From an uncultured Lachnospiraceae bacterium (lineage in GTDB: Bacteria > Bacillota > Clostridia > Lachnospirales > Lachnospiraceae), in assembly GCA_947363565.1 (NCBI GenBank), contig CANAPP010000005.1:24603-88602 (forward strand): DNA of 64,000 bases, read 5' to 3'. Below the pieces are notes generated by a model. It was given only the letters and a program-made list of their open reading frames with translations, ran no database searches and was not told where the DNA came from. Position numbers and translations under genes: made by a program. Positions 9,088 through 17,765 of this stretch are shown here, in pieces; positions within the stretch are counted from its first letter, which is position 1, and each line of letters opens with the position of its first letter.

Positions 9088-9346
9088 ATGAAGAAGAATT
9101 GTAAACACAGAGCGGCGATTACCAGAGAGGCTTGTTGTGAAAATCGAAAAAAAGGATAATCAGTTACAGCGGGTGCTTGAGACAGGCGCTGGCCGGGTAC
9201 ATAAGGTAAATGGAAATGGCCTGTACACCTTTCATACGACAACGAAATATTATTATGATCTGCCGGCAACAGCTAATGAAATCATAGTAACAGTGAAGTT
9301 GAAATTTAAGACGGGAACGGTCAAAAAATTCGAGATGAAGATATGA
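9088..9346 (+). CDS. small uncharacterised ORF pair, possibly one frameshifted gene
   Basis: An ATG at 9088 with AAGGAAG upstream opens a 23-codon frame that stops just after a run of seven A (9150-9156 region). From GTG 9137 a second frame of 69 codons continues to 9346. Loss of one A would join them into a protein of about 85 residues. The longer frame is Lys/Thr-rich and beta-strand-like; I do not recognise it. It may be a frameshifted gene, a leader peptide plus small gene, or a sequencing artefact. The region upstream (8901-9087) is very AT-rich with no other gene. Confidence 0.35.
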
Positions 9347-9388
9347 CCGCGAGAGTAAAACTTGATTGCAGGATAAGGAGACAGCGTG

Positions 9389-9865
9389 ATGAAAGAATAT
9401 GTATGTTTAATCGGGATATATGCGGTAAACATGATATACATACTGGGCTATGTTTTTCCGGTTATATCGTTCTCTATCGGCGGAATCGATGACTTTTTCA
9501 TAGTTAATTATACACTTTTTTGTTATGGCATATGGGGTGTCAGGCTGATTGTTTATGTATTGCTTGGAGCGCTGGCCGTTCGTTTTGGCAGGGAACCGAA
9601 GCAGACGAAGCGGGAGCTGATGATCGATCTGTTGGTGATCGACTTTCCGGCCATAGTAGGAGTGACGTATTATTTTTGGTGGGGAAATGTATACAATTGG
9701 CTTCTTGAGAGCCCGTTATGGAATTCGTTCTGGGGCTCGTGGGTGTATACGATTCTGTTCCATGACTTGTTCCGGGAGATGACGCTGATCATCGGAAGCC
9801 TTATGCTGGGAATTGAGATTGCGAGGTATATCGATTATTTTAAACATAAGTCATCGCTTAACTGA
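9389..9865 (+). CDS. uncharacterised four-span membrane protein
   Basis: A 158-residue hydrophobic protein with about four membrane segments (roughly 5-30, 40-65, 80-100, 120-145) and a basic patch (RFGREPKQTKRE) between the second and third. The start at ATG 9389 has AAGGAG upstream. It follows the small ORF by 42 bases and may be co-transcribed. I do not recognise the family. It is bounded downstream by a hairpin before the convergent chemoreceptor gene. Confidence 0.6.
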   Translation: MKEYVCLIGIYAVNMIYILGYVFPVISFSIGGIDDFFIVNYTLFCYGIWGVRLIVYVLLGALAVRFGREPKQTKRELMIDLLVIDFPAIVGVTYYFWWGNVYNWLLESPLWNSFWGSWVYTILFHDLFREMTLIIGSLMLGIEIARYIDYFKHKSSLN

Positions 9866-9896
9866 TCGCGGGGTTGATGTCCGGTACAATGAAAGC

Positions 9897-9943
9897 GAGG
9901 CTGCTGCAGAAATCTTTTCGCTCTGCGGCAGCCTCATCATTTT
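9897..9943. terminator. convergent-gene hairpin
   Basis: 14-bp arms with one mismatch (9897-9910 and 9922-9935) between the membrane-protein gene and the convergent chemoreceptor gene, followed on the plus strand by ATCATTTT. It probably ends transcripts from the left and possibly from both sides. Confidence 0.6.
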
Positions 9944-9951
9944 ATCGCTTT

Positions 9952-11967
9952 TTACCGGTCTCTCAGATGGAATTTTGCAACCAGGTCTTTCAGCATATTT
10001 GCCTGGCCGGACAGCTCCTCGCTGGCGGCAGCGCTCTTTTCTGCTGTTGCCATATTGGACTGTACTACGCTGGAGATCTGGTCGATTCCGCTGATCACTG
10101 CTTCGGTAGCGGACGCCTGTTTTGCGGAATACTGGGCGATGCCGTCGATCAGCTTCGTCACCTGCTCAGCCAATGCCACAACTTCCATCAGCGATGCAGC
10201 GGTGTCGTTGGCGATGCTCATGCCTTCTTCTACGGCTTCTACGGTCTGGTCGATCAGGACAGTCGTATTTTTCGCCGCTTCAGAGGACTTGCCCGCAAGG
10301 TTGCGGACTTCGTCAGCCACTACAGCAAAGCCCTTTCCGGCCGAACCTGCCCGTGCAGCTTCCACGGCGGCATTGAGGGCAAGGATATTGGTCTGGAAAG
10401 CGATATCTTCAATAGTCTTGATGATATTGTGGATTTCCGAGGATTTTCCGCTGATCCTCTGGATCGCAGTGTTCATCTGCTGCATCTTGTCGTTGCTCTC
10501 TAAAAGCTTGCTGCCTGCCTGCTGGGCAATCTCATTGGCTTTCTTCGCGCCTGAGGCAGTTTTCTGTATCCCGTCGGACACTTCGGTGATGTGGGAAGCC
10601 AGAAGCTCTACCGCGTCGGTCTGCTGGGAAGAACCCTGGGAGAGAGTCTGTGCCCCGTCAGATACATAGCCTGAGCCTTCCGCGACTTCGCCCGCCGCTT
10701 TGTTGATCTGGCCCAGTGTCCCGTTGAGCGACAGGGAGATTTTCTCCAGCGATTCACGGATCTTCGCAAACTCGCCGACATAATCGTGGGAGAGTGTGAA
10801 CGCTAAGTTGCCCTGGGCAATTTCCTGCAGCTTTTCGGAAATCTCGTCGATATAGACCACATAATCCCTAAGCCTCACAACGGTACGCCCGAAGTTGTCT
10901 GCCAGTTCGCCCAATTCGTCGTTGGAGCAGTGGCTGATGGTCTGGTTAAGTTCACCTTCCGCAATCCTGGCGGCAACACCATTTAACTCGGCTACCGGTT
11001 TTCCGATGATCCTGCGCACGAGGATGATGATCAGTAAGACGGCGATGATCACCGCGAATACGGATACGCCGGCCATGATGCCGGTCAATGCCTTTAAGTC
11101 ACTGAGCACTTCGGCCTTGGAAACATAAGCTACGGCTGTCCAGTCACTGTTCGGGACTTCTGCCACCTGTACGTATGTATCATCCTTATAGAGAGACAAT
11201 CCCAGTGATCCGTTATGGATCTGCTCTGCGGCATAGGCGTACATGTCTCCGTTGAACTCGCTCAAAGCTTTCCCGGTGATGTCCTTGTCCCGGTGCCCGA
11301 TGATGGTATCTGTCCGGGTATCCACAAGAAAGATGCCGCCGGTCTTTTCAAGCTTTATGTCCTGTACGATGTCTGAGATAGAGTCGAGGTATACGTCTGC
11401 TGCCGCAACACCGCGCACCTTTCCGTCAGCGTCTTTTAATGCGCCGGAAGCGCCTACCACGTAGGACTGGCTGTCCTCGTCAAAATATACGTCGCCCAGG
11501 ATAAAATTCTCGGACTCAATGCCGTTTATGTACCAGGATTTTTCCAGGGCGTTGAAATCCGGCCCCGGAACGAATGACGCATGGTATAAAGAGCCGTCAG
11601 TCAGAGCGACGTAAAGTCCTGCCGGGTATGCGGGGTTCTGGTCTACCGTATGCTTAATGTAGTCTTTCATCTCCGGAACGTCCATGTTCTCATACTCGAT
11701 GGTATCCTTCTGCATATCCAGCATAGTTACCGTCTTGTTGATCCAGGCACTTGTTTCCTGGAGTGCCTTGTCAGTAGTTTCGGTGAGAAGCTTCTCACTT
11801 TTTTCCAGCAGTGCGCCGGAAACCCGGTTGTACACGATCAGCAGGAGAACTGCCACCATGACAGCGATAGTTGCTACGATCGCGGTAGTCAGCTTCCGCG
11901 TGATTCCCCGTTTCCCCCTTCTGGTCCTGACTGCTGTTTTAGCTTTTGTTTGTTTTGTTTCCCTCAT
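9952..11967 (-). CDS. methyl-accepting chemotaxis protein
   Basis: A 671-residue transmembrane chemoreceptor. A basic N-terminus leads into TM1 (about 27-48), then a dCache-like extracellular ligand domain (about 50-300), TM2 (about 303-325), a HAMP domain (about 326-380) and the cytoplasmic signalling helices. The conserved hairpin tip reads [20 protein letters not shown], near residue 516. AAGGAG precedes the ATG at 11967. It is divergent from the GH112 gene and inside the sugar region, so sensing a sugar or amino acid is possible. Ligand unknown. No che or flagellar genes are in the window. Confidence 0.93.
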   Translation of the reverse strand: MRETKQTKAKTAVRTRRGKRGITRKLTTAIVATIAVMVAVLLLIVYNRVSGALLEKSEKLLTETTDKALQETSAWINKTVTMLDMQKDTIEYENMDVPEMKDYIKHTVDQNPAYPAGLYVALTDGSLYHASFVPGPDFNALEKSWYINGIESENFILGDVYFDEDSQSYVVGASGALKDADGKVRGVAAADVYLDSISDIVQDIKLEKTGGIFLVDTRTDTIIGHRDKDITGKALSEFNGDMYAYAAEQIHNGSLGLSLYKDDTYVQVAEVPNSDWTAVAYVSKAEVLSDLKALTGIMAGVSVFAVIIAVLLIIILVRRIIGKPVAELNGVAARIAEGELNQTISHCSNDELGELADNFGRTVVRLRDYVVYIDEISEKLQEIAQGNLAFTLSHDYVGEFAKIRESLEKISLSLNGTLGQINKAAGEVAEGSGYVSDGAQTLSQGSSQQTDAVELLASHITEVSDGIQKTASGAKKANEIAQQAGSKLLESNDKMQQMNTAIQRISGKSSEIHNIIKTIEDIAFQTNILALNAAVEAARAGSAGKGFAVVADEVRNLAGKSSEAAKNTTVLIDQTVEAVEEGMSIANDTAASLMEVVALAEQVTKLIDGIAQYSAKQASATEAVISGIDQISSVVQSNMATAEKSAAASEELSGQANMLKDLVAKFHLRDR

Positions 11968-12033
11968 GTTTTTGTCTCCTTTATTTCTTTACTTATTTTC
12001 ATGAGTAGAGTCTGATAAATCAGTGCTGATTCT

Positions 12034-12062
12034 ATTATACGTGATATCACGAAGAAATACAA
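12034..12062 (-). promoter_or_regulatory. promoter of the chemoreceptor gene with a palindrome in its spacer
   Basis: On the minus strand TTGTAT (plus 12057-12062), 17 bases, then TATAAT (plus 12034-12039). The perfect 12-bp palindrome CGTGATATCACG (12040-12051) fills most of the spacer, a typical repressor position. Confidence 0.5.
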
Positions 12063-12073
12063 TAAAACATTAG

Positions 12074-12103
12074 TTGCAAAAGAAATTCAAGGTGTATTAT
12101 ACT
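12074..12103 (+). promoter_or_regulatory. candidate promoter of the GH112 gene
   Basis: TTGCAA (12074-12079), an 18-base spacer, then TATACT (12098-12103), 42 bases before the chosen start codon. Confidence 0.45.
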
Positions 12104-12144
12104 AAAAGAAAAGCAAGGGAATGGTTTTTTGGAGAGGAGAGCGT

Positions 12145-14316
12145 ATGAAGAAGAGTGAGGATATGACAGGGAGAGTTACGATCCCAACGGATGTGGATGT
12201 GGTAGATGAGACGCTGACGCTTCTGAAGCGGTGGGGAGCCGACGCAATCCGCGACTGCGACGGGACAGACTATCCCAGGGAGCTTCGGGATGTGGGCGCA
12301 AAGGTATACTCTACTTATTATACGACGCGCAAGGACAACGTGTGGGCGAAGGCGAATCCGGACGAGATCCAGCAGATGTATATTATGACGCCCTTTTATA
12401 CGGCTGTTAAGAGTGAGCTTTACATCCATCTGATGGATCACCTGTATCCGGATATGCTGGCGGTGAACAGCCGGGACGATATCCGCAGGTGGTGGGAGGT
12501 CATCGACCGGACGACGGGAGAAGTGGTGCCTTGCGGTAACTGGAGCTATGATGAAGAGAGCGGGGATGTGTGCATCTTTAAGGCAGAGGAGTTTCACGAC
12601 TACACGGTGAGCTTTCTGGCGTATATCATGTGGGATCCGGTGCATATGTACAACGCAGTGACCAACGGCTGGAAGGATGTGGAAAAGCAGATCACCTTTG
12701 ATGTGCGCCAGCCGAAGACGAGAGCCTTTTCCATGGAGAGGCTTAAGAGGTATATAGAGGACAACCCGCATATAGATGTTATCCGGTTTACCACATTTTT
12801 TCACCAGTTCACGTTGATCTTTGATGAACTTGCCAGGGAAAAATATGTGGACTGGTACGGCTATTCCGCATCGGTGAGCCCGTATATCCTGGAGCAGTTT
12901 GAACAGGAGGCAGGATATAAGTTCCGGCCGGAGTATATTATCGACCAGGGGTATATGAACAACACTTACCGTATCCCGTCGAAGGAGTTTTTAGATTTCC
13001 AGGCGTTCCAGCGCAGGGAGGTGGCAAAGCTTTCGAAGGAGATGGTGGATATCACCCATGCGTACGGCAAGGAGGCCATGATGTTCCTCGGGGACCACTG
13101 GATCGGCATGGAGCCGTTCATGGATGAATTTAAGGAGATCGGCCTTGACGCAGTGGTAGGCAGCGTGGGAAATGGAGCGACCTTGCGGCTGATCAGCGAC
13201 ATCGAAGGGGTAAAGTATACGGAAGGGCGTTTCCTGCCGTACTTTTTCCCGGACACCTTCTGCGAAGGCGGAGATCCGGTGAGGGAGGCGAAGGTAAACT
13301 GGGTGACGGCGAGGCGTGCCATACTCAGAAAGCCCATCGACCGGATCGGCTATGGCGGGTACTTAAAACTGGCCCTTGATTTCCCGGAGTTTGTGGATTA
13401 TGTGGAAAGCGTCTGCGGCGAATTCCGTACGTTATTTGAGAATATCAAGGGGACGAAGGCTTACTGCGTGAAGACGGTGGCGGTGTTAAACAGTTGGGGG
13501 AAGATGCGCGCCTGGGGCAACCATATGGTGCATCATGCCATTTACCATCAGCAGAATTACTCCTATGCGGGGATCATCGAGAGCTTAAGCGGCGCGCCCT
13601 TTGACGTAAGGTATATAAGTTTTGACGATATCCGTAAAAATCCGGCGGTCCTGGATGATATCGATGTGATTCTGAATGTGGGAGATGCCTACACCGCTTA
13701 TTCCGGCGGGGAGAACTGGGCGGATGAAAGGATACTGACGGCGGTGAAGAGGTTCGTCCACAGAGGCGGCGGCTTTATCGGCGTGGGCGAGCCGGCGGCG
13801 TGCCAGAGGGAAGGAAGGTTCTTTCAGCTTACGTCTATCCTGGGTGTTGAGAAGGAGACGGGCTTTACACTGAATGTGGATAAGTACAACTGGGAGGAGC
13901 ACGGCCATTTTATCACAGAGGACTGCCAAAGCGGGATTGACTTCGGGGAAGGAAAGAAGAATATCTTCGCTCTTGAAGGGACGACGGTCATCGCTGTGAA
14001 GGACAAAAGTGTCCAGCTTGCGGTAAGGCAGTTTGGGAAGGGCCGGGGCGTCTACATCAGCGGACTTCCTTTCAGCTTTGAAAACAGCAGGCTTTTATAC
14101 CGGGCGATCCTCTGGTCCTGCCGAAGCGAGGGAGAGCTTTACCGATGGTATTCGGATAATTTTAATGTGGAAGTCCACGCTTATGTGGAAAATGGGAAAT
14201 ACTGTGTCGTGAACAATACTTACGAGCCGCAGTCCACGACAATATATAAAGGAGACGGGATAAGCTTTGGCGCAGAGCTCAAAGCGAATGAGATCATCTG
14301 GTATGAGATAGGCTAG
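12145..14316 (+). CDS. lnpA: 1,3-beta-galactosyl-N-acetylhexosamine phosphorylase (GH112)
   Basis: Phosphorolyses galacto-N-biose and/or lacto-N-biose to galactose 1-phosphate plus GalNAc or GlcNAc in the cytoplasm. The 723-residue length fits GH112. Family features seen are the N-terminal GRVTIPTDVDV, the strongly conserved RWGADAIRDCDGTDYP, and GDHWIGMEPF, the region that holds the general acid Asp in known enzymes; a glutamine-amidotransferase-like domain occupies about 440-640. The start is ATG 12145 after GGAGAGGAGA; an ATG at 12121 precedes that site. It lies 15 bases upstream of a small kinase gene. Whether it prefers GNB, LNB or another galactoside is not visible. Confidence 0.92.
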   Translation: MKKSEDMTGRVTIPTDVDVVDETLTLLKRWGADAIRDCDGTDYPRELRDVGAKVYSTYYTTRKDNVWAKANPDEIQQMYIMTPFYTAVKSELYIHLMDHLYPDMLAVNSRDDIRRWWEVIDRTTGEVVPCGNWSYDEESGDVCIFKAEEFHDYTVSFLAYIMWDPVHMYNAVTNGWKDVEKQITFDVRQPKTRAFSMERLKRYIEDNPHIDVIRFTTFFHQFTLIFDELAREKYVDWYGYSASVSPYILEQFEQEAGYKFRPEYIIDQGYMNNTYRIPSKEFLDFQAFQRREVAKLSKEMVDITHAYGKEAMMFLGDHWIGMEPFMDEFKEIGLDAVVGSVGNGATLRLISDIEGVKYTEGRFLPYFFPDTFCEGGDPVREAKVNWVTARRAILRKPIDRIGYGGYLKLALDFPEFVDYVESVCGEFRTLFENIKGTKAYCVKTVAVLNSWGKMRAWGNHMVHHAIYHQQNYSYAGIIESLSGAPFDVRYISFDDIRKNPAVLDDIDVILNVGDAYTAYSGGENWADERILTAVKRFVHRGGGFIGVGEPAACQREGRFFQLTSILGVEKETGFTLNVDKYNWEEHGHFITEDCQSGIDFGEGKKNIFALEGTTVIAVKDKSVQLAVRQFGKGRGVYISGLPFSFENSRLLYRAILWSCRSEGELYRWYSDNFNVEVHAYVENGKYCVVNNTYEPQSTTIYKGDGISFGAELKANEIIWYEIG

Positions 14317-14331
14317 AAGGAGGCGGGACTG

Positions 14332-15081
14332 ATGAAACTGGAGAAAAGCAGGCTGATTGTGAAGCGTTCTTACAAAGAGGTTTATAAGACGGATGAAGGG
14401 ATCGTAAAGATATTTGAACCGATCCATCCGAAATCAGCGATTTTTAACGAGGCGCTCAATACAGTCAGGGTGGAGGAGACACAGCTTGATATCCCGAAGT
14501 TAAAAGAAGTAAGGCAGATTGACGGGAAATGGGCGATCATCATCGAGTACAAGCCGGGGAAGACGCTGGAGGAGATGATGGATGAGGAACCAGAAAAGCT
14601 TAAAAAGTACATGACGGACTTTGTAGAGCTGCAGCTAAGGATGCAGAAGAACCGGGCGCCGATGCTCAATGCCATGAGGGACAAACTTAAGCGGCAGATA
14701 AGCAGCCTGACCGCCCTTAACGCGACCCAGAGATACGAGCTTTTGGCCAGGCTTTCGAATATGCCGAAACACGCGAAGCTCTGCCACGGGGATTTTAATC
14801 CGAGCAACGTCATCGTGGAGAAAAGCGGCAGGATGACCGTGATCGACTGGGCGCATGCAACCCAGGGAAATGCCAGTGCGGACGCTGCCATGACGTATCT
14901 TTTGTTCGCCCTTGAGGACCAGGAGAAGGCGGATCTGTATCTTGATCTGTTCTGCAGGAAAAATGATACGGCGAAGCAGTACGTGAGACAGTGGCTTCCG
15001 ATCGTGGCGGCGGCGCAGCTTGAAAAAGAGAACGAATTCAGGAAAGATTTCCTGATGCAGTGGATAGACGTGGAAGAATAA
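14332..15081 (+). CDS. APH/choline-kinase-fold phosphotransferase
   Basis: A 249-residue small-molecule kinase of the aminoglycoside phosphotransferase fold. The catalytic Brenner motif HGDFNPSNVIV and the metal-binding IDWAHATQG are both present, after an N-lobe with the ATP-binding Lys region IVKIFEP. GGAGGCGG lies upstream of the ATG and the gene follows the GH112 gene by 15 bases, so they are almost certainly one operon. Bifidobacteria pair GH112 with NahK, an APH-fold N-acetylhexosamine 1-kinase of about 360 residues. This shorter protein may do the same job, but that is inference from position. It could instead belong to the broad TIGR02172-type family. Confidence 0.8.
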   Translation: MKLEKSRLIVKRSYKEVYKTDEGIVKIFEPIHPKSAIFNEALNTVRVEETQLDIPKLKEVRQIDGKWAIIIEYKPGKTLEEMMDEEPEKLKKYMTDFVELQLRMQKNRAPMLNAMRDKLKRQISSLTALNATQRYELLARLSNMPKHAKLCHGDFNPSNVIVEKSGRMTVIDWAHATQGNASADAAMTYLLFALEDQEKADLYLDLFCRKNDTAKQYVRQWLPIVAAAQLEKENEFRKDFLMQWIDVEE

Positions 15082-15096
15082 TCGTTGCCGGCAGGC

Positions 15097-15142
15097 AAAA
15101 AAAGGAGGAATTATGGCCCGCGTGGCTCATAATTCCTCTTTG
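15097..15142. terminator. bidirectional terminator
   Basis: 11-bp perfect arms GAGGAATTATG (15105-15115) and CATAATTCCTC (15128-15138). Seven A on the left give a U-tract for the minus-strand gene, and TTT follows on the right. It ends both the GH112-kinase operon and the convergent hydrolase gene. Confidence 0.8.
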
Positions 15143-15153
15143 ATTATCATAGC

Positions 15154-16143
15154 TTACCAGAATACATTATCCCCCACGATAATCCCGGCATGTCCGGTAT
15201 AGGAAGCCCAGAAGAAAAGGCACTTTTTCACTTCACTGTTTCTCTCTCCGGCGAGTACGGCCTTGGCGGCCTTGTAAGCAGAGTCCATAGGCCCACGCTG
15301 CAGCACCTCGTCAAGCTTCCCGGATCTGACCGGGGAAAACTGGCCGGATTGGTAGATGACCTCTTCGATAGTATTCGGGAATTTCGCGCTGCCTACACGG
15401 TTCATGATGACGGTGCCTACGGCAATCATGCCTTCGTAGCTTACCCCGGCCTCGCATTCAAGGATGGCAGCCAGCAGCGCGATCGTATCTGCGTCCGCAT
15501 TCTTCGCCTCCTCGATGGCAGCCTCGGCGGCCTTGGCTTCTTCAAGCTTCGAGGTGTAATCCCCGAGCTGCCCGGAAGTCTCTTCTAACTTTTCGGTCAG
15601 CGCGTCCTGCTGCCTGTTCAGTTTTTTCTCAAGGCTTGAAAGCTTCTTTTGCTCTGCTTTGAGCTTGTCCTGCTTTTCCTCGACATTTTCCCGGATGTGC
15701 TGAAGCTCGTTTAGCATATTGCGGTCATAATCACTGATCATCGTTACATATTCTGCATTGTTCAGAAACTCTGACATGCTCTCGGAGGTCAGAAGGATCT
15801 GGAGCAGCGAGATGTTGCCGCCCTCATACATGAAACGGATCCGCTCCTTCATGGCTTTGTAATGATTCTTTTCGTTGAGTTTCGCGGAGGCAAGATCGAG
15901 CTTCGCGTTTTCGATCTCCTTTGCTTTTTTCCTGATCCTGGATGATGTATCTTCGAGCCGGCTGCTTAAGGTATCAAGTTCGTTATTCATGGTATCAATG
16001 TCATCCTGCAGCTCGGAAGTTTTCTGTTCAAGCTCCGAGGAGTCGGGTGCGGCGTATACCGGATTGGCAGGTATGGTGAGCGTAAACGCACACAGAATGC
16101 CCGCAGAAGCCCTCAGCATACGATGATATCTGTTTTTTAACAT
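15154..16143 (-). CDS. secreted coiled-coil cell-wall hydrolase, SleB type
   Basis: A 329-residue exported protein: basic signal peptide ending near VYAAP, a long coiled coil (about 35-215, PcsB/EnvC-like, with heptad-rich ELEQKTSELQDDIDTM), and a C-terminal Hydrolase_2 (SleB/CwlJ) domain (about 220-329) with the motif ILECEAGVSYEGMIAVGTVI including the family Glu. It probably cleaves peptidoglycan during growth or germination, the coiled coil controlling access. The start is placed at ATG 16143 (AAAGGGA upstream) because the upstream extension lacks a signal peptide start. It is convergent with the kinase gene. Confidence 0.88.
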   Translation of the reverse strand: MLKNRYHRMLRASAGILCAFTLTIPANPVYAAPDSSELEQKTSELQDDIDTMNNELDTLSSRLEDTSSRIRKKAKEIENAKLDLASAKLNEKNHYKAMKERIRFMYEGGNISLLQILLTSESMSEFLNNAEYVTMISDYDRNMLNELQHIRENVEEKQDKLKAEQKKLSSLEKKLNRQQDALTEKLEETSGQLGDYTSKLEEAKAAEAAIEEAKNADADTIALLAAILECEAGVSYEGMIAVGTVIMNRVGSAKFPNTIEEVIYQSGQFSPVRSGKLDEVLQRGPMDSAYKAAKAVLAGERNSEVKKCLFFWASYTGHAGIIVGDNVFW

Positions 16144-16337
16144 ACAAGTTCCCTTTCTGTCTTTGTCATTAACTGTGCTGTGCGGCAAATGCACTGGTCT
16201 GTGTGGGCAATAACCGAGATTGACACAGCACTGGCCTTTATTATACATCACGTTGCACGATAAAGCAAATTTTGATAGAATATTTAAGAAATAGATAATA
16301 TTCGTCGTTAAATCTGTAGTTGAAAGGAATAGATAAG

Positions 16338-16916
16338 ATGAGAAAATACGAAGAAGAACGGTACAGCTATGAGAGGATCAAAGACAGGATCTATCCGTGG
16401 GTCAAGAATGAGCTTAAGGACAGCCATGCGCTGAATGGCAGATGGATAGCAAAGGATGCGGCGGCGATTGCATTTGCGGGAGAATTAAAGATTATCTTTG
16501 CGATCAGGAGGGATGAGGACAACTTTGAGATCGTGACGGACAATATGCTTCCTCCGGATACGGACATGGAAAAGCTCTATCATACCGCCTGCGAAAATCT
16601 GGTGCGGGACGTCGAGTTTGTGATCGGGAATACGTGGGACGGTGCTTACAGCATCATTGCGGACGGGATCCATGAGGCCAGTGCTGTCTGTTTTAAGCAT
16701 ATCTGGCAGGTATGCGTGAATAAACTGAAAGATGACCTTGTGCTCATGGTGCCGTGCAAGGATACGGTGCTGTTTGCTCCTGCGGGGCAGAGAAAGGTCG
16801 TGAAGGAGATGTTAGAGCACGGCAGGAAGGCGTATGAAACGGGGGAAGACCGGATCACGGATAAGGTGTTTTTGTTTTCAAAGGAGAAGGAGGAGCTGAC
16901 GGTTTATGGCGCGTAG
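16338..16916 (+). CDS. uncharacterised protein, DUF1444/DUF5688-like
   Basis: A 192-residue soluble protein without signal or membrane segments. The pattern DNMLPPDTDMEKLYHTACENL and DDLVLMVPCKDTVLFAPAG recalls the DUF1444 (YtpQ) and DUF5688 groups, of unknown function. The start is ATG 16338, with AAAGGAA upstream; the longer frame uses a poorly supported TTG. It overlaps the HAD gene by 11 bases, so the two are translationally coupled. Confidence 0.65.
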   Translation: MRKYEEERYSYERIKDRIYPWVKNELKDSHALNGRWIAKDAAAIAFAGELKIIFAIRRDEDNFEIVTDNMLPPDTDMEKLYHTACENLVRDVEFVIGNTWDGAYSIIADGIHEASAVCFKHIWQVCVNKLKDDLVLMVPCKDTVLFAPAGQRKVVKEMLEHGRKAYETGEDRITDKVFLFSKEKEELTVYGA

Positions 16917-17745
16917 GATAAGGATGGTGGGCTTTGACCTGGACGGGACATTGCTGACGACAGAAAAAAAGCTTACCGAATATACAAAAAAGGTGTTAAA
17001 AAGGGCGGTAAATGAAGGCATCGTTGTGCTCCCGGTCACCGGAAGGCCGCTTGCGGGAGTGCCGAAGGAGATTTCCGGATTTGAAGGGATAACTTACATG
17101 ATCACCTCTAACGGGGCAAGAGTTGTGGAGAATGGAAGGACGATCAGGGAAAATCTGCTGCCCGTCGAAAAAGCACGAAAAATCTTGGATATTTTTGAAG
17201 ATTATGATACACTACGAGATATATATTACGATGGGCAGGGATATATGCCGAAAGCTTTTTTGGAGCGTCTCGGTGAATACGTGTCGTCCCCGGGCATGCT
17301 TGCATATATGCTGTCGACGCGGATCCCGATCGGCGATATCCGCATAAAGCTTGAGGAGGAGAACAGAAGCCTTGATAAGGTACAGGCGCTTTTCCGTAAC
17401 CCAAAGGAGCAAAGGGAAGCGTGGGAGAGAGTAAAAGCGCTGGGGGATCTTGAGGTTACCGGAGCGCTCAGCCTGAATATCGAAGTCAATGCCGGCGGAG
17501 TCCACAAGGGTGCGGCGCTGATCTGGCTGGCTGACAGGCTTGGCATCGGCAGGGAAGAGGTCATGGCCTTCGGGGACGGTCTAAACGACCTGGGGATGCT
17601 TAAGGAGGCCGGGTATGGCGTTGCCATGGCCAATGCCGTGCCGCCTGTTTTGGATGCGGCGGATCTGGTAACAATGTCCAATGATGAAGACGGTGTTGCA
17701 AAGGCTGTGGAGAAATACGCGCTGGGCGGATGCCTGACAATATGA
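16906..17745 (+). CDS. Cof-type HAD-IIB family phosphatase
   Basis: A 279-residue cytoplasmic sugar-phosphate or nucleotide phosphatase. Motif I is FDLDGTLLT (nucleophile Asp in DLDGT), motif II VTGRP, a C2B cap in the middle, and motif IV GDGLNDLGMLKEAGYGVAMANA. Substrate cannot be assigned. GGAGGAGC precedes the ATG inside the end of the previous gene. It is followed 20 bases later by uppP. Confidence 0.9.
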   Translation: MARRIRMVGFDLDGTLLTTEKKLTEYTKKVLKRAVNEGIVVLPVTGRPLAGVPKEISGFEGITYMITSNGARVVENGRTIRENLLPVEKARKILDIFEDYDTLRDIYYDGQGYMPKAFLERLGEYVSSPGMLAYMLSTRIPIGDIRIKLEEENRSLDKVQALFRNPKEQREAWERVKALGDLEVTGALSLNIEVNAGGVHKGAALIWLADRLGIGREEVMAFGDGLNDLGMLKEAGYGVAMANAVPPVLDAADLVTMSNDEDGVAKAVEKYALGGCLTI

Positions 17746-17765
17746 ATTAAGGAAAGGAAAATGAT

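Noticed and set aside
14382..15098. 238-codon Ser-rich minus-strand frame opposite the APH kinase
   Set aside because: Ser/Leu-rich composition typical of antisense frames; kinase motifs are intact on the plus strand.
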